Positions 26,276 to 34,458 of a stretch of DNA of 54,068 nucleotides are shown piece after piece. Below the pieces are notes generated by a model. That model saw nothing but the letters and a program-made list of their open reading frames with translations. It was not told the origin of the DNA and ran no database searches. The position numbers and the translations under genes were made by a program. This DNA is from Syntrophobacteraceae bacterium (GTDB lineage Bacteria; Desulfobacterota; Syntrophobacteria; Syntrophobacterales; Syntrophobacteraceae), in contig JARLHP010000068.1 of NCBI GenBank assembly GCA_031292195.1, positions 1 to 54,068 of the forward strand, given 5' to 3'. Within the stretch, counting starts at the first letter, position 1; each line of letters starts with the position of its first letter.

Positions 26276-27733
26276 ATGGCAACATTGACTCAAAAAGAAC
26301 GCATGAAGATTCCCCGCCAGGATATGCCCGTACAGACGCCTGAAGACAGGGTACGGAACTTTTCGGAAGTCGCGCTGGGCTACACCCTCGAGATGGCAAA
26401 AATGGAAGCCGAACGCTGCCTGCAGTGCAAGGACCCCCATTGCATGGAAGGTTGCCCGGTCGAGGTCCGCATCCCCGAGTTCATCCAGGCCGTACGTGAC
26501 GGCGATATGGCCGAAGCGGTCAAGATCATGAAGAGCAAAAACAACCTGCCCGCCATCTGCGGCCGGGTCTGTCCGCAGGAAGTGCAGTGCGAAGCGCGCT
26601 GCATTCTGGGCAAAAAAGGCGAACCGGTGGCCATAGGCCGCATCGAGCGGTTCGTGGGCGACTACGAACTGGCCAACAAGACCCTGGAGATGACCAAGGA
26701 GGCGCCCACGGGCAAAAAAGTGGCCATCTGCGGCTCCGGCCCCGCGGGCATTACCTGCGCGGTGGACCTTGCCCGCCTGGGCCATGAAGTCACCATCTTC
26801 GAGTCCCTCCACACTCCCGGCGGCGTGCTGGTCTACGGCATTCCCGAGTTCAGACTTCCCAAGGAAAGCGTTATCAAGGCGGAAATTGAAACCGCGGCAA
26901 AAGCCCTCTCCATTCGCATACTGACCGACTATATCATAGGCCGCACTCTTACCATCGACGAACTCCAGGCCGAATACGACGCCATTTTCCTGGGCACCGG
27001 CGCGGGTCTTCCCATGTTCATGCGCATTCCCGGCATCAATTTTAACGGGGTCATGTCCGCCAACGAATTCCTCACCCGCTGCAATCTGATGAAGGGCTAC
27101 CGGTTCCCCGAATTCGACACTCCGGTCAAGGTGGGCAAGAAAGTAGCGGTAATCGGCGCGGGCAACGTGGCCATGGACGCCGCGCGCTCCTCCAAGCGGT
27201 TGCAGTCCCTTACGGCCGGGGCAAACGGCCAATCCGGCGCCGAAGTCCACATCGTCTATCGCCGCTCTTCGGCGGAAGTGCCCGCCAGGCTGGAAGAAGT
27301 CCATCACGCCAAGGAAGAGGGGGTCATTTTCGACTTCTTGACCAATCCGGTGGAAATTCTGAGCGATGAGAAGAACGCGGTACGAGCCATGCGCTGCATT
27401 CGCATGGAGCTGGGCGAACCCGACCAGTCCGGCCGCCGCAGCCCGGTTCCCATCAAGGGCTCCGAATTCGACATGGAGGTCGACCAGGTCATCTTCGCCC
27501 TGGGGACCAGCCCCAACCCGCTGGTTTTCACCAATGCCGCCGGGCTCGAGCGCTCCAAGTGGGGAACGGTTGTGGCGAACACGGACAACGGTCGCACCAC
27601 CCTCAAGGGCATCTGGGCCGGAGGCGACGTCGTTACCGGCGCCGCGACCGTCATCAGCGCCATGGGAGCGGGAAAGCGCGCCGCTGCCGATATCGACCGG
27701 TTCCTCAAAGGCGAATTCGACTGGCAGTCTTAA
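26276..27733 (+). CDS. nfnB: NfnB/GltA-type NADPH-dependent large subunit
   Basis: This 485-residue protein is the GltD-like large subunit of Nfn, often annotated as glutamate synthase (NADPH) homotetrameric (GltA). Visible motifs are the N-terminal cluster ligands C-L-Q-C-K-D-P-H-C-M-E-G-C-P and C-G-R-V-C-P-Q-E-V-Q-C-E-A-R-C, the FAD site A-I-C-G-S-G-P-A-G-I-T-C-A, the NADPH site V-I-G-A-G-N-V-A-M-D-A-A-R, and a closing W-A-G-G-D-V-V-T-G-A-A. A glutamine amidotransferase partner is absent, which favours Nfn over glutamate synthase. It follows nfnA directly and is followed by a strong terminator at 27833. Confidence 0.88.
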   Translation: MATLTQKERMKIPRQDMPVQTPEDRVRNFSEVALGYTLEMAKMEAERCLQCKDPHCMEGCPVEVRIPEFIQAVRDGDMAEAVKIMKSKNNLPAICGRVCPQEVQCEARCILGKKGEPVAIGRIERFVGDYELANKTLEMTKEAPTGKKVAICGSGPAGITCAVDLARLGHEVTIFESLHTPGGVLVYGIPEFRLPKESVIKAEIETAAKALSIRILTDYIIGRTLTIDELQAEYDAIFLGTGAGLPMFMRIPGINFNGVMSANEFLTRCNLMKGYRFPEFDTPVKVGKKVAVIGAGNVAMDAARSSKRLQSLTAGANGQSGAEVHIVYRRSSAEVPARLEEVHHAKEEGVIFDFLTNPVEILSDEKNAVRAMRCIRMELGEPDQSGRRSPVPIKGSEFDMEVDQVIFALGTSPNPLVFTNAAGLERSKWGTVVANTDNGRTTLKGIWAGGDVVTGAATVISAMGAGKRAAADIDRFLKGEFDWQS

Positions 27734-27801
27734 CTCCGGCGCCGGCCTGCGCCCGGAGGCCCGATCGAATAATGGCCTTCGCGGGGCCCATCGAATCATG
27801 G

Positions 27802-27876
27802 TCTTCGTAGGAGCGGCTTCCAGCCGCGAAAGAAAAAGCCGGGGGGTTTGCCCCCGGCTTTTTCTTTTCTAATGAT
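27802..27876. repeat. Dispersed ~75-bp repeat, copy A (left of the defence island)
   Basis: The element reads TCTTCGTAGGAGCGGCTTCC, then AGCCGCGAAAG, an AAAGCC/CCCCGG hairpin, a TTTTCTT tail and ATGAT. Copy B at 41323-41395 has the same order and orientation, with mostly single-base differences. GGAGCGGCTTCCAGCCGC is itself a hairpin. Confidence 0.7.
27833..27870 (+). terminator. Strong intrinsic terminator after nfnB
   Basis: A 13-bp perfect stem (27833-27845 and 27851-27863: AAAAAGCCGGGGG with CCCCCGGCTTTTT) with a 5-nt loop is followed by CTTTTCT. It works on paper in both directions and lies 100 bp after the nfnB stop. It also forms the right half of a dispersed repeat that recurs at 41323. 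Confidence 0.85.
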
Positions 27877-27907
27877 GCAGGCTGATCATATTTTTGACAC
27901 ACGGACA

Positions 27908-28144
27908 CTAACCGGCATTCGGGGAAGGGTAACAGGGCTTGCTTTTTTGCAGAGCTCTTATCACCTGGTCGAGGGTCGAGTTGATCCCTCCGGCTTCCTG
28001 TACGAGCTTTCCGCCGGCCTCCTTCGTGGCCACAAGCACGGCCTGTGCTTTTTCTCCGGAGTTCTCGGAAGGCCCACCGCATGAGAGTGTGATCCGCAAT
28101 TTGACGGTTGCGTTTTCATCCCGTTGTGGGAAATAGGGTATCAT
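27908..28144 (-). CDS. Possible small hypothetical protein (78 residues)
   Basis: The frame starts with ATG at 28144 and encodes a soluble, charged protein whose second half (L-V-Q-E-A-G-G-I-N-S-T-L-D-Q-V-I-R-A-L) would form a helix. I see no ribosome binding site, and the higBA promoter region lies directly upstream on the other strand. It resembles no family I know. It is listed because the gap 27734-28200 otherwise holds only the terminator and repeat; it may be spurious. Confidence 0.25.
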   Translation of the reverse strand: MIPYFPQRDENATVKLRITLSCGGPSENSGEKAQAVLVATKEAGGKLVQEAGGINSTLDQVIRALQKSKPCYPSPNAG

Positions 28145-28154
28145 TGAAAAGCTG

Positions 28155-28183
28155 TTGACAAATTGTCTACAGATGCCGATAAT
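28155..28183 (+). promoter_or_regulatory. Promoter and small palindrome before higBA
   Basis: TTGACA (28155-28160) and GATAAT (28178-28183) are 17 bp apart, a near-consensus promoter. GACAA-A-TTGTC (28157-28167) overlaps the -35 box and could be the operator for the HigA-type antitoxin. Confidence 0.65.
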
Positions 28184-28200
28184 ATTCGGGTGGCCTTTAT

Positions 28201-28509
28201 ATGAGAATAATTAGCAAAAGCCGGCTTAAGAGCTTTTGGGAGGACCACGGGCAAGCCGAGTGGATACTACAAGAATGGTACTCCATTGTGGGCAAAGCTA
28301 AATGGAAAAGTTTCGACGAGCTGCGCAAAATCTATCCGAGTGCCGACCAGGTATCGGTTAAGAGCGGGAAAACGACAACTGTTTTTAATATTGGCGGCAA
28401 TAAATACAGACTCATTGCGGCTGTCCATTACAACAAACAGACAGTTTACATTCTCGATGTAATGACTCACGCCGAGTATGACAAGAATGCATGGAAGAAC
28501 AAATTCTGA
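28201..28509 (+). CDS. higB: HigB-type toxin (mRNA interferase family)
   Basis: This 102-residue protein matches the HigB toxin family (RelE superfamily): an N-terminal helix with W-E-D-H-G-Q-A-E, a central strand (D-Q-V-S-V-K-S-G-K-T), F-N-I-G-G-N-K-Y-R-L-I-A-A-V-H-Y and a C-terminal V-Y-I-L-D-V-M-T-H-A-E-Y-D, where the HAEYD ending is characteristic. Family members cut mRNA on the ribosome and are held inactive by the antitoxin encoded just after. It is complete and in frame. The ribosome binding site is weak. It precedes its antitoxin, the usual order for higBA. Confidence 0.85.
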   Translation: MRIISKSRLKSFWEDHGQAEWILQEWYSIVGKAKWKSFDELRKIYPSADQVSVKSGKTTTVFNIGGNKYRLIAAVHYNKQTVYILDVMTHAEYDKNAWKNKF

Positions 28510-28533
28510 GGGCAGGAAGGGAGGTGTACATCG

Positions 28534-28974
28534 ATGCCGACTTTAATTTCATTCTTATCCCGTAAATCCTCCGAATCCGGTCAAGGCGCAGTTACGGCAA
28601 AGGAATGCCCACCTCAAGTATGGCCGCTAAGAACCGAGGAACACTACCTTGAAGCCAGAAATATCGTCGATAAATTGGCCATCAAGGGCGAGGAGGAACT
28701 TACGGACGCAGAGTGCGACCAATTGGAAGTTTTCAGTGTTTTAATGGAAAAATATGAAGAGGAGCACTATTCCATCGGTCAACTCAATCTATCGCCGATT
28801 GAATTCCTTAAAATCCTGATGCGAGAGAGCGGCATGAGCCCGTCGGATCTGGGCAGGCTACTTGGAGACAGGTCTTTAGGTCATAAGATACTGGCGGAGG
28901 AGCGCAACCTGAGCAAAACTCACATCAAGATTCTGAGTGAACATTTCAAAGTGGATGCGGGCGCCTTTCTCTAA
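28534..28974 (+). CDS. higA: HigA-type antitoxin with helix-turn-helix
   Basis: This 146-residue protein has an acidic middle segment (E-E-L-T-D-A-E-C-D-Q-L-E) typical of HigA-like antitoxins and a C-terminal XRE-type helix-turn-helix (L-M-R-E-S-G-M-S-P-S-D-L-G-R-L-L-G, then L-S-K-T-H-I-K-I-L-S-E-H-F). It starts 24 bp after higB, with AAGGGAGG about 8 bp upstream of the ATG. It should bind and neutralise the toxin and repress the operon through the upstream palindrome. The first 35 residues are poorly conserved in such proteins, so a later start is possible. Confidence 0.82.
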   Translation: MPTLISFLSRKSSESGQGAVTAKECPPQVWPLRTEEHYLEARNIVDKLAIKGEEELTDAECDQLEVFSVLMEKYEEEHYSIGQLNLSPIEFLKILMRESGMSPSDLGRLLGDRSLGHKILAEERNLSKTHIKILSEHFKVDAGAFL

Positions 28975-29484
28975 TCCCCCGGGTATGCACGCCGCCAAGA
29001 ACCTACAGCGGCCAACGAGAAGCAAGTACCCGTGGAGCCGCGGGCACGCCGGTTACTTTTATTCCCGCAATGGGCACATAACCGGCGTGCTACCCCCTGC
29101 GCGGTTTTCCGGTCTGCGCTGTTCCCTGCCCCAAAACGGCAAAAGCGCCCCTTTCTCAAAGAGCAGCCGAGCTCCGCCGTTGCCGATCCTTTGCTTTTAA
29201 TGCCAGACTTTCAAAATAACGATGGTCTCCAGTTCCTCATGTCACTTGGGGACACCCGGAAATCACGATAAGTTGCGGTGCTCCGGGGTGGCCCGGACAC
29301 ACCGTGTCCGGGGCTCGAAGCGCCAAGAGGGGGACGGTGGAAAATTTTCGAAGAACGAAAGGTCTACCCTTACCTCGCCCGCATATAAAAGCCGGCCGGG
29401 AAGGCGCGGACAACGTGCCGCAATCGCTCGACGTCATGCGGCGAATGCTTTACAAAGCCTTAGCGCTCCGTGCCTGACGGCTTT
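28975..29484. other. Intergenic region with a 12-bp inverted repeat and two dispersed repeats
   Basis: This 510-bp stretch has no supportable gene. It holds a perfect 12-bp inverted repeat GCACGCCGGTTA/TAACCGGCGTGC (29044-29055 and 29079-29090), a copy of the GTC-CTTGGGGAC repeat (29239-29275, compare 8771) and a GGGGTGGCCCGGACAC repeat (29285-29325, compare 41457). Confidence 0.55.
29285..29325. repeat. Dispersed repeat GGGGTGGCCCGGACAC, copy C
   Basis: The 40-bp block GGGGTGGCCCGGACACACCG then TGTCCGGGGCTCGAAGCGCC recurs at 41457-41497 in the same orientation. GCCCCGGACAC-type arms within it make a hairpin (CCCGGACAC with GTGTCCGGG). Confidence 0.65.
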
Positions 29485-29898
29485 CTATGTGACACCGACG
29501 GAGCGAGGTTTTTTCTTTGGCCGTCCACTCTGCTTGCCGCCTGCCCGTGAGGAGGGGGTTTTTCTGTCCCGTCCGGCGTGAGTATCGAGGCTCTTGAGGT
29601 CGGAAAGAATAACGGGTTTACGATCTGGAAATTCAGCGATGAGGCGTAGCTTGCCGCCCATTGCCCCGACATAGGAACGCAGAGTTGAAAGCAGAAAATC
29701 ACTGCGCTTTTCTATCCTCGAAACCCCGTCTTGTGAAATGCCTAGCGTTTCGGCCAGCGTCTCCTGCGTAAGTTCGTGCGCCTTTCGCAAATCACGCAAC
29801 GTCATTTCCTCTTCAATAAGGCGCGTAGCTTGCGCTTCAATCTCCTGTTGTTGATCGAGAGGAAGCCCCTTGATGACTTCGTTCAATGTTCTCGTCAT
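29485..29898 (-). CDS. XRE-family antitoxin
   Basis: This protein of 137 residues has a helix-turn-helix (D-L-R-K-A-H-E-L-T-Q-E-T-L-A-E-T-L-G-I-S-Q-D-G-V-S-R-I-E-K-R) at about residues 36-65 and the follow-on L-R-S-Y-V-G-A-M-G-G-K-L-R-L-I-A-E-F typical of antitoxins paired with RelE/HigB-type toxins. The ATG at 29898 has GGGAGA at good spacing. The tail is rich in basic residues (G-R-P-K-K-K-P-R). Its toxin gene directly upstream is frameshifted, so this looks like an orphan antitoxin that may still repress its promoter. Confidence 0.8.
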   Translation of the reverse strand: MTRTLNEVIKGLPLDQQQEIEAQATRLIEEEMTLRDLRKAHELTQETLAETLGISQDGVSRIEKRSDFLLSTLRSYVGAMGGKLRLIAEFPDRKPVILSDLKSLDTHAGRDRKTPSSRAGGKQSGRPKKKPRSVGVT

Positions 29899-29899
29899 G

Positions 29900-30194
29900 T
29901 CAGTCTCCCTTCTTTTGCTGCGCCAAATGCTCGTCAAACCGCTTGTCCGCTGTTGCGGTCAATGAACGGTAAAACCGCTTTTCACTCCCACCGGACTTGT
30001 CTCCGGCAACCAGAAGGACGGCTTGCCTGTGAGTGTCGAAGGCAAAGGCCACGCGCCAAACGCCGTCAGCGGCCTCAAAGCGCAATTCTTTCATGTTGGC
30101 GTGTTTGGAAGTCCTTCAGTGTGTCCACACGAGGCCGCCCAAGCTGCGGACCGAAGGATTCTAGTAGCCGCGCCTTGGCGAGCAGAGCCGTTTG
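29900..30194 (-). pseudogene. Frameshifted RelE/HigB-type toxin gene
   Basis: The minus strand encodes A-K-A-R-L-L-E-S-F-G-P-Q-L-G-R-P-R-V-D-T-L-K-D in one frame and S-K-H-A-N-M-K-E-L-R-F-E-A...W-R-V-A-F-A-F-D in the next. Together they are the conserved body of a RelE-type toxin of about 115 residues. Dropping one T at about 30110 joins the two parts. Upstream of the first part the frame hits two stops, so the N-terminus is also damaged. The remaining ATG at 30094 would give only the last 64 residues. The stop is 2 bp from the antitoxin ATG, as in an intact pair. A sequencing error could explain one defect but hardly both. Confidence 0.7.
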
Positions 30195-30429
30195 TCAACG
30201 ACATATTTTTCAAGGGACCGGTTCTTTCCACCCATGCGCCTTTTTTCAGTAATCACCCTTCGTGATCCCGCGCAAACCCGCCAGGATGCTATCTAACTTT
30301 GCCTCTTGCCAAAACGTACCACGAATGATACTTTTTTTCTGGGAGTGATCCGTAACCGGTCAATATCTAAAAGAAATACCCGTTGTTCTCTATCGCACAG
30401 CAACCGGCATTGAGCCGGTCTGGGACTGG

Positions 30430-30705
30430 TTGCGGGGCATACCGCAGGACGACCGGCAAACCATCGGTTTCGACCTTGCCACGGTTCAAGTCGGGTGGCC
30501 GGTCGGAATGCCGTTGTGCCGCTCGATTGGCGGCGGACTATGGGAACTGCGTAGCCGCCTTCCAGGCCGCCGCACAGCGCGGCTAGTGTTTTTCGTCCGC
30601 GAGGGGCAAATTGGCATTGTGCACGGGTTTATCAAGAAGACACAAAAAACGTTACGGGAAGAAATCGACTTGGCGCGGAAAAGAATGATAGAGATGACAT
30701 CATGA
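30430..30705 (+). CDS. RelE/Gp49-type toxin with no canonical start for its conserved N-terminus
   Basis: The conserved protein extends upstream of the TTG at 30430: codons from about 30364 encode K-E-I-P-V-V-L-Y-R-T-A-T-G-I-E-P-V-W-D-W, a typical N-terminus of phage-derived Gp49-like HigB toxins, but between the in-frame TGA (30346-30348) and 30430 no ATG, GTG or TTG occurs. The C-terminal part (L-W-E-L-R-S-R-L-P, F-V-R-E-G-Q-I-G-I-V-H-G-F-I-K-K-T-Q-K) is intact. Translation from 30430 would give 91 residues without the first strand, so the toxin is probably inactive. Its stop overlaps the start of the next gene (ATGA). Confidence 0.6.
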   Translation: MRGIPQDDRQTIGFDLATVQVGWPVGMPLCRSIGGGLWELRSRLPGRRTARLVFFVREGQIGIVHGFIKKTQKTLREEIDLARKRMIEMTS

Positions 30706-30899
30706 GCGGAAAAAATCAACATTGGGGATCGACGCTCGATGACTTTCCGCATGAGGAAGATATTTACGAGGCGGCCAGGACCGAGGCGGTTACGCGGGTG
30801 ATATCGTGGCAGATTGCCGAGGAAATGCGAAAGAAGGGCATCACGAAAACGCAAATGGCCGAGCGTTGTTTAGCGCCTCGGGCGTGGGGCAACTCTTAG
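30702..30899 (+). pseudogene. Truncated XRE antitoxin
   Basis: The 65-residue product begins like antitoxins paired with Gp49-type toxins (M-S-G-K-N-Q-H-W-G-S-T-L-D-D-F) and runs into the first half of the helix-turn-helix (I-A-E-E-M-R-K-K-G-I-T-K-T-Q-M-A-E-R), then switches to unrelated residues and stops. The rest of the DNA-binding domain and C-terminus is missing. The break coincides with the 3' end of the IetS gene (stop at 30870 on the other strand), so the defence block seems to have been joined here. Confidence 0.65.
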
Positions 30900-33464
30900 A
30901 CGTTGAGCAATTTGATCATACACGTGTATGGCATTTTCCGCTTCGATGGTGACAGCGATGCCGTAACGTATGGTGTCCTCGATGCCTCCCGCATCTTCTT
31001 TGCACCACACGCGCAGATTAAGGTAGCCGTCATCAACAAACGGAACCGCCTTGGCGCCATGAAAATGCTCGTGGAAAATTGTGCCACGCTTCACCACGGG
31101 ATCCGCTGGTTGCTGTTTAAGCCGATCTACCCCTAACACCTCGACTGGCGTTGACATCGGGGCGGCTTCCAGTCGAAAGCACCGGTAATTTTGATGACCT
31201 GCTTTGATTGGCGAGAACCAGGCAATAGTTACGGTTAAGGATCGGGGGTCCGTTACGCGCTCAAGACAATCGGGGAGGGGAATTCGATAGCTGTGGGCGT
31301 GATCCGCTGGTAGCAACCCGTAACCGACCAAGGTTGCTCGATTGGGGGTGCACTCCATCACTTCGTTAGGGTTGGGCGCCCCGAAGCCAACGAATCGGCA
31401 GGCATTCTCCGATCGTGCGACGTGCTGCCTTCTATCTTCCGGGCCGCAGATGTCTTTCAGCAAATCGCCTTTCTCGTTCCAACGAGCACGATGAACAAGG
31501 AGGGTCTTGAGAACGACCGCATAGAATTCGGGGGCCATGTCGGCGAGCATAGAACCACCGTCCCGATCCATTATGGCGTCAAAAATCCGGTGAGCTGCGC
31601 GTGTCGCAAGTGCCGTTGCCGAGCTGGTCCCATCGATAAGCGCAACATAATCTGGTCTTCGGCCTGACGGATCGGGTGTGGCGGCGCGCAATCCGTAGAG
31701 CTGCTGAGGGGGGCTGATTCTGATCTCCAAGACGTCCCCGGTGCTCTTCATGCGGACATACTCGCGTCCACCCGGGAAGTAAATTTCAGGTTTTACCGCG
31801 CGCCGATGTCCAAGTCCAAGGCAGGAACTTATATTCGGCAGAAAATGATCATCAAAGGGATCGACCGCTTGAATCGCGTTGCCCCGCGTCAAGACCTGAT
31901 CGTGATGGTGTGCTCCAATTGTGAGCGCGTTAATGGATTCCGCCGGTGAAAGGATTGATCGTTCATGCTTTGAGGCATTCAAAGCCTCAAGGACCGCCTT
32001 TTCTCGAATGTCTGGCGAAGCGTTCGAAAAGTCCGTCCAATTTGAAAAACTGTCGATTCTTAAAGGCGCCGAAACATTGCCTGCGCTCACTAGGAACAAG
32101 ATTCCGTAGCGTTCTGAAAGGAAGTCGAGGAGTCGAGCCAAGGGGCTTATCATTCGGGTGAAGGGGCGACGGGGGTCTCCCATCGACAGGTTTACTATAA
32201 ACACGCTTGGGGCAGCGGCTTCTTCTCCAGCGCTTCCTTTCATGCGCAGTACCGCGCGGTGAATGGTATCAATTAACAGCCGGTTTCTATCCGTCTCCTC
32301 CCCGCCGTTTTCTGAAGCAATCATTAAGGGCCTGACATAAAGCGGGCGGCTGAGTGCCGGCTCCCGTCCATTGAGGTCTCCGTGCAAAATGAGAGAGGAC
32401 ATGGCCGTACCATGAAGACGGCGCGACACTAAAGCTCGACTCTGCAAGTCGTCCGGGTCATCGAGAACGAGACGGCCGCTCAATAGCGTATGTGCTTGAA
32501 CGGGTACCCCATCCAAAAGAGCGGCGATTGGTTGCTCAGCGGAAGGAACGCCCCATCGACCCTGCAACGAAGCGTCCTCGATCGGTTCTGCTTCATCAGG
32601 ACTCACCAACAGACTCTGTGGCCTGAGAAACATTACATCGTCGGCTAAAGCCAGACGCACATCGCGACGTTCGGTCAGTCCCGGTATGTCCCTCGCCGGA
32701 ATATCGATCAAAGCGCCATGATATGCAATTTCAGGGATAACCACCTCATCAACGACGGATCCGCCTGCTGAGATGACCAAAGAGGCAAGATTTCCCGAGG
32801 CTTGTCGGCGGCGAGTCTCGCGCTGGTGAAACCACAGCTCTACTTCTGTACGCACAGGTCGATCAGGATTATGCTCACGTTCTTCCAGCCAATACTCTAC
32901 TGTTTCTTCAGGGATACGGTCCTGTGCTCCCCAAGGGCGTAAATCGTGTAATTGTGCAAACAGATGTGCGAAGGGGGCAAACCCCGTTTCAAAAGGCAGA
33001 TTCCTTTCCCATCTATCCCATAGACTTAATAATTGCCTGAACGCTTCAATATTGGGCATTGCCAGATAAAAGCGTCCAATGACAGGCTTATCAGTCCTAT
33101 CCTCACCCTCTTTTCCTTTACGAGTGTCCTTAACAGCAAAATATTCATCAGCTTCAAAATCGGCCTCGTATTCAGCCATGAATTCCAGTCCGTCAATCCG
33201 TGCCACGGCTTTAAAGAAATCGGCAATAGCGCCGGCGATTTCGAAGACAATTACCCGATCTGGCGACAGGCTGCCTGGATCGTCTCGCAGTTCCATAGCC
33301 CCTGTTGTTCTGCCCAGAGCCTGCCGAAGACGGTTGAACACCGGACCAAAGCTGGAGACCTGGCGCTGTTTTGTGGGAAAACGTATATTCCCTCCCCCTC
33401 CTCCGCCTTTTGGAGGGGTAATATGCTCAGGAGCGGGAAGAATTAGCAGGGGGCGGCTCGCCAT
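30870..33464 (-). CDS. ietS: Subtilisin-like serine protease, IetS-type
   Basis: This 864-residue S8-family protease has its triad at D318 (A-A-L-L-D-G), H351 (L-H-G-T-A) and S614 (D-G-T-S-S-A-T-A), with the oxyanion Asn463 in S-A-G-N. A Gly-rich N-terminus (R-P-L-L-I-L-P-A-P-E then six Gly) and a long pre-catalytic region match the IetS-type proteases encoded with an AAA ATPase. No signal peptide is seen, so it acts in the cytoplasm. It overlaps ietA by 38 bp. The IetAS pair was first described as a plasmid incompatibility/toxin-antitoxin pair and later shown to give phage defence (general knowledge). Here it ends the defence operon. The target is unknown. Confidence 0.85.
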   Translation of the reverse strand: MASRPLLILPAPEHITPPKGGGGGGNIRFPTKQRQVSSFGPVFNRLRQALGRTTGAMELRDDPGSLSPDRVIVFEIAGAIADFFKAVARIDGLEFMAEYEADFEADEYFAVKDTRKGKEGEDRTDKPVIGRFYLAMPNIEAFRQLLSLWDRWERNLPFETGFAPFAHLFAQLHDLRPWGAQDRIPEETVEYWLEEREHNPDRPVRTEVELWFHQRETRRRQASGNLASLVISAGGSVVDEVVIPEIAYHGALIDIPARDIPGLTERRDVRLALADDVMFLRPQSLLVSPDEAEPIEDASLQGRWGVPSAEQPIAALLDGVPVQAHTLLSGRLVLDDPDDLQSRALVSRRLHGTAMSSLILHGDLNGREPALSRPLYVRPLMIASENGGEETDRNRLLIDTIHRAVLRMKGSAGEEAAAPSVFIVNLSMGDPRRPFTRMISPLARLLDFLSERYGILFLVSAGNVSAPLRIDSFSNWTDFSNASPDIREKAVLEALNASKHERSILSPAESINALTIGAHHHDQVLTRGNAIQAVDPFDDHFLPNISSCLGLGHRRAVKPEIYFPGGREYVRMKSTGDVLEIRISPPQQLYGLRAATPDPSGRRPDYVALIDGTSSATALATRAAHRIFDAIMDRDGGSMLADMAPEFYAVVLKTLLVHRARWNEKGDLLKDICGPEDRRQHVARSENACRFVGFGAPNPNEVMECTPNRATLVGYGLLPADHAHSYRIPLPDCLERVTDPRSLTVTIAWFSPIKAGHQNYRCFRLEAAPMSTPVEVLGVDRLKQQPADPVVKRGTIFHEHFHGAKAVPFVDDGYLNLRVWCKEDAGGIEDTIRYGIAVTIEAENAIHVYDQIAQRLRVAPRPRR

Positions 33465-34458
33465 CGTTTTCCCCTTCCTTGGGCTCTTTGGAACTGTGAG
33501 CTCGTAATGTCCAAATTTCGAGCTGCTCGCCTACGATTGTTTTCAAGCTTTTTCCCCCGGATGACAACACATGACGCCGGCGAATATCAAGGCAAAACTC
33601 CTCGGCGTCAGCGTAGCTTACCCGACCCAGACGTTTAGCTATACCCTGTGGCGAATGGCCAAGAGGCTCATTTAAGAGCTTCGCGAAGGCATCGATATAC
33701 GCTGAGAGTCCTCTTTGCGTCGGGAGCGGTAACATCAGGCGTAACTGAAACCGACGCCAAGCGGCACGATCAAGCAATTCAGGATGGTTCGTCGCGGCAG
33801 CCACAATTGTATAACTGGGAAGCTCATCCACTTGCATCAACAGCGAAGTCACGACACGTTTGATCTCGCCTGTTTCGTGAATATCTCCTCGCTCTTTTCC
33901 TATGGCATCGAACTCATCAAAAAACAGGACACAGGGTGTGGTGCGCGCATAATCAAACACCCTTTTTAACCGGGCTGCGGTTTCTCCAAGATAGCTGCCA
34001 ATCATTGATTCATATCGAACAACGAAGAAAGGAACTGCAACAGCCTCTGCGATTGCCTCCGCGAGTGTTGTTTTGCCGGTCCCGGGCGGCCCGACCAACA
34101 AGACGCGATGACGAGGTTCCAGACCATGGGCACGCAAAAGATCGGCGCGCTGTTGCTCCTCTATAAGCTGTTCAACGCCGCGCTTACTGGCATCTGGGAG
34201 GATAATATCTTCCAACCGCCGACGGGGCATGATTTCAGCAATGAAATCCCGTCCACGCCCGGATAAATCCGAAGCGGGCGAAACGGTGTGAGTTCCCTGG
34301 CCGTTTGTTTGAATCGCTTTGGTTAATCGGTCAGCCAGCACTTTATGCTGCTTCGCGTGTTCTTCAGCAATTATGGCCTCCGCCGCCGCGCGCACACCTC
34401 GCTTGTCGCCGGCGCTGCCGGCTTTTACCAAAGCAATAAGAAGGTCACTCCGTGCCAT
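33427..34458 (-). CDS. ietA: AAA ATPase, IetA-type partner of the subtilase
   Basis: This 343-residue AAA+ protein has Walker A GPPGTGKTT (123-131), Walker B V-L-F-F-D-E-F-D (about 177-184), and an arginine-finger-like A-A-W-R-R-F with a C-terminal helical lid. An N-terminal 110-residue helical region precedes it. The ATG at 34458 (M-A-R-S-D-L-L) is chosen because upstream in-frame codons read into the 3' end of hsdS; the real overlap with hsdS is then 14 bp. The frame overlaps ietS by 38 bp. In the known pair the ATPase restrains or activates the protease. Encoding it directly after hsdS is the unusual point. Confidence 0.88.
   Translation of the reverse strand: MARSDLLIALVKAGSAGDKRGVRAAAEAIIAEEHAKQHKVLADRLTKAIQTNGQGTHTVSPASDLSGRGRDFIAEIMPRRRLEDIILPDASKRGVEQLIEEQQRADLLRAHGLEPRHRVLLVGPPGTGKTTLAEAIAEAVAVPFFVVRYESMIGSYLGETAARLKRVFDYARTTPCVLFFDEFDAIGKERGDIHETGEIKRVVTSLLMQVDELPSYTIVAAATNHPELLDRAAWRRFQLRLMLPLPTQRGLSAYIDAFAKLLNEPLGHSPQGIAKRLGRVSYADAEEFCLDIRRRHVLSSGGKSLKTIVGEQLEIWTLRAHSSKEPKEGENDGEPPPANSSRS

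Noticed and set aside
25763-27799. Long open frame (678 codons) on the minus strand
   Set aside because: It lies exactly antisense to nfnAB, whose proteins are clearly conserved; the opposite frame is open only because of GC-rich codon use.
29384-29400. 17-bp identity ATATAAAAGCCGGCCGG shared with 44026-44042
   Set aside because: The second copy lies within a conserved permease codon run and the match does not extend; chance is a sufficient explanation.
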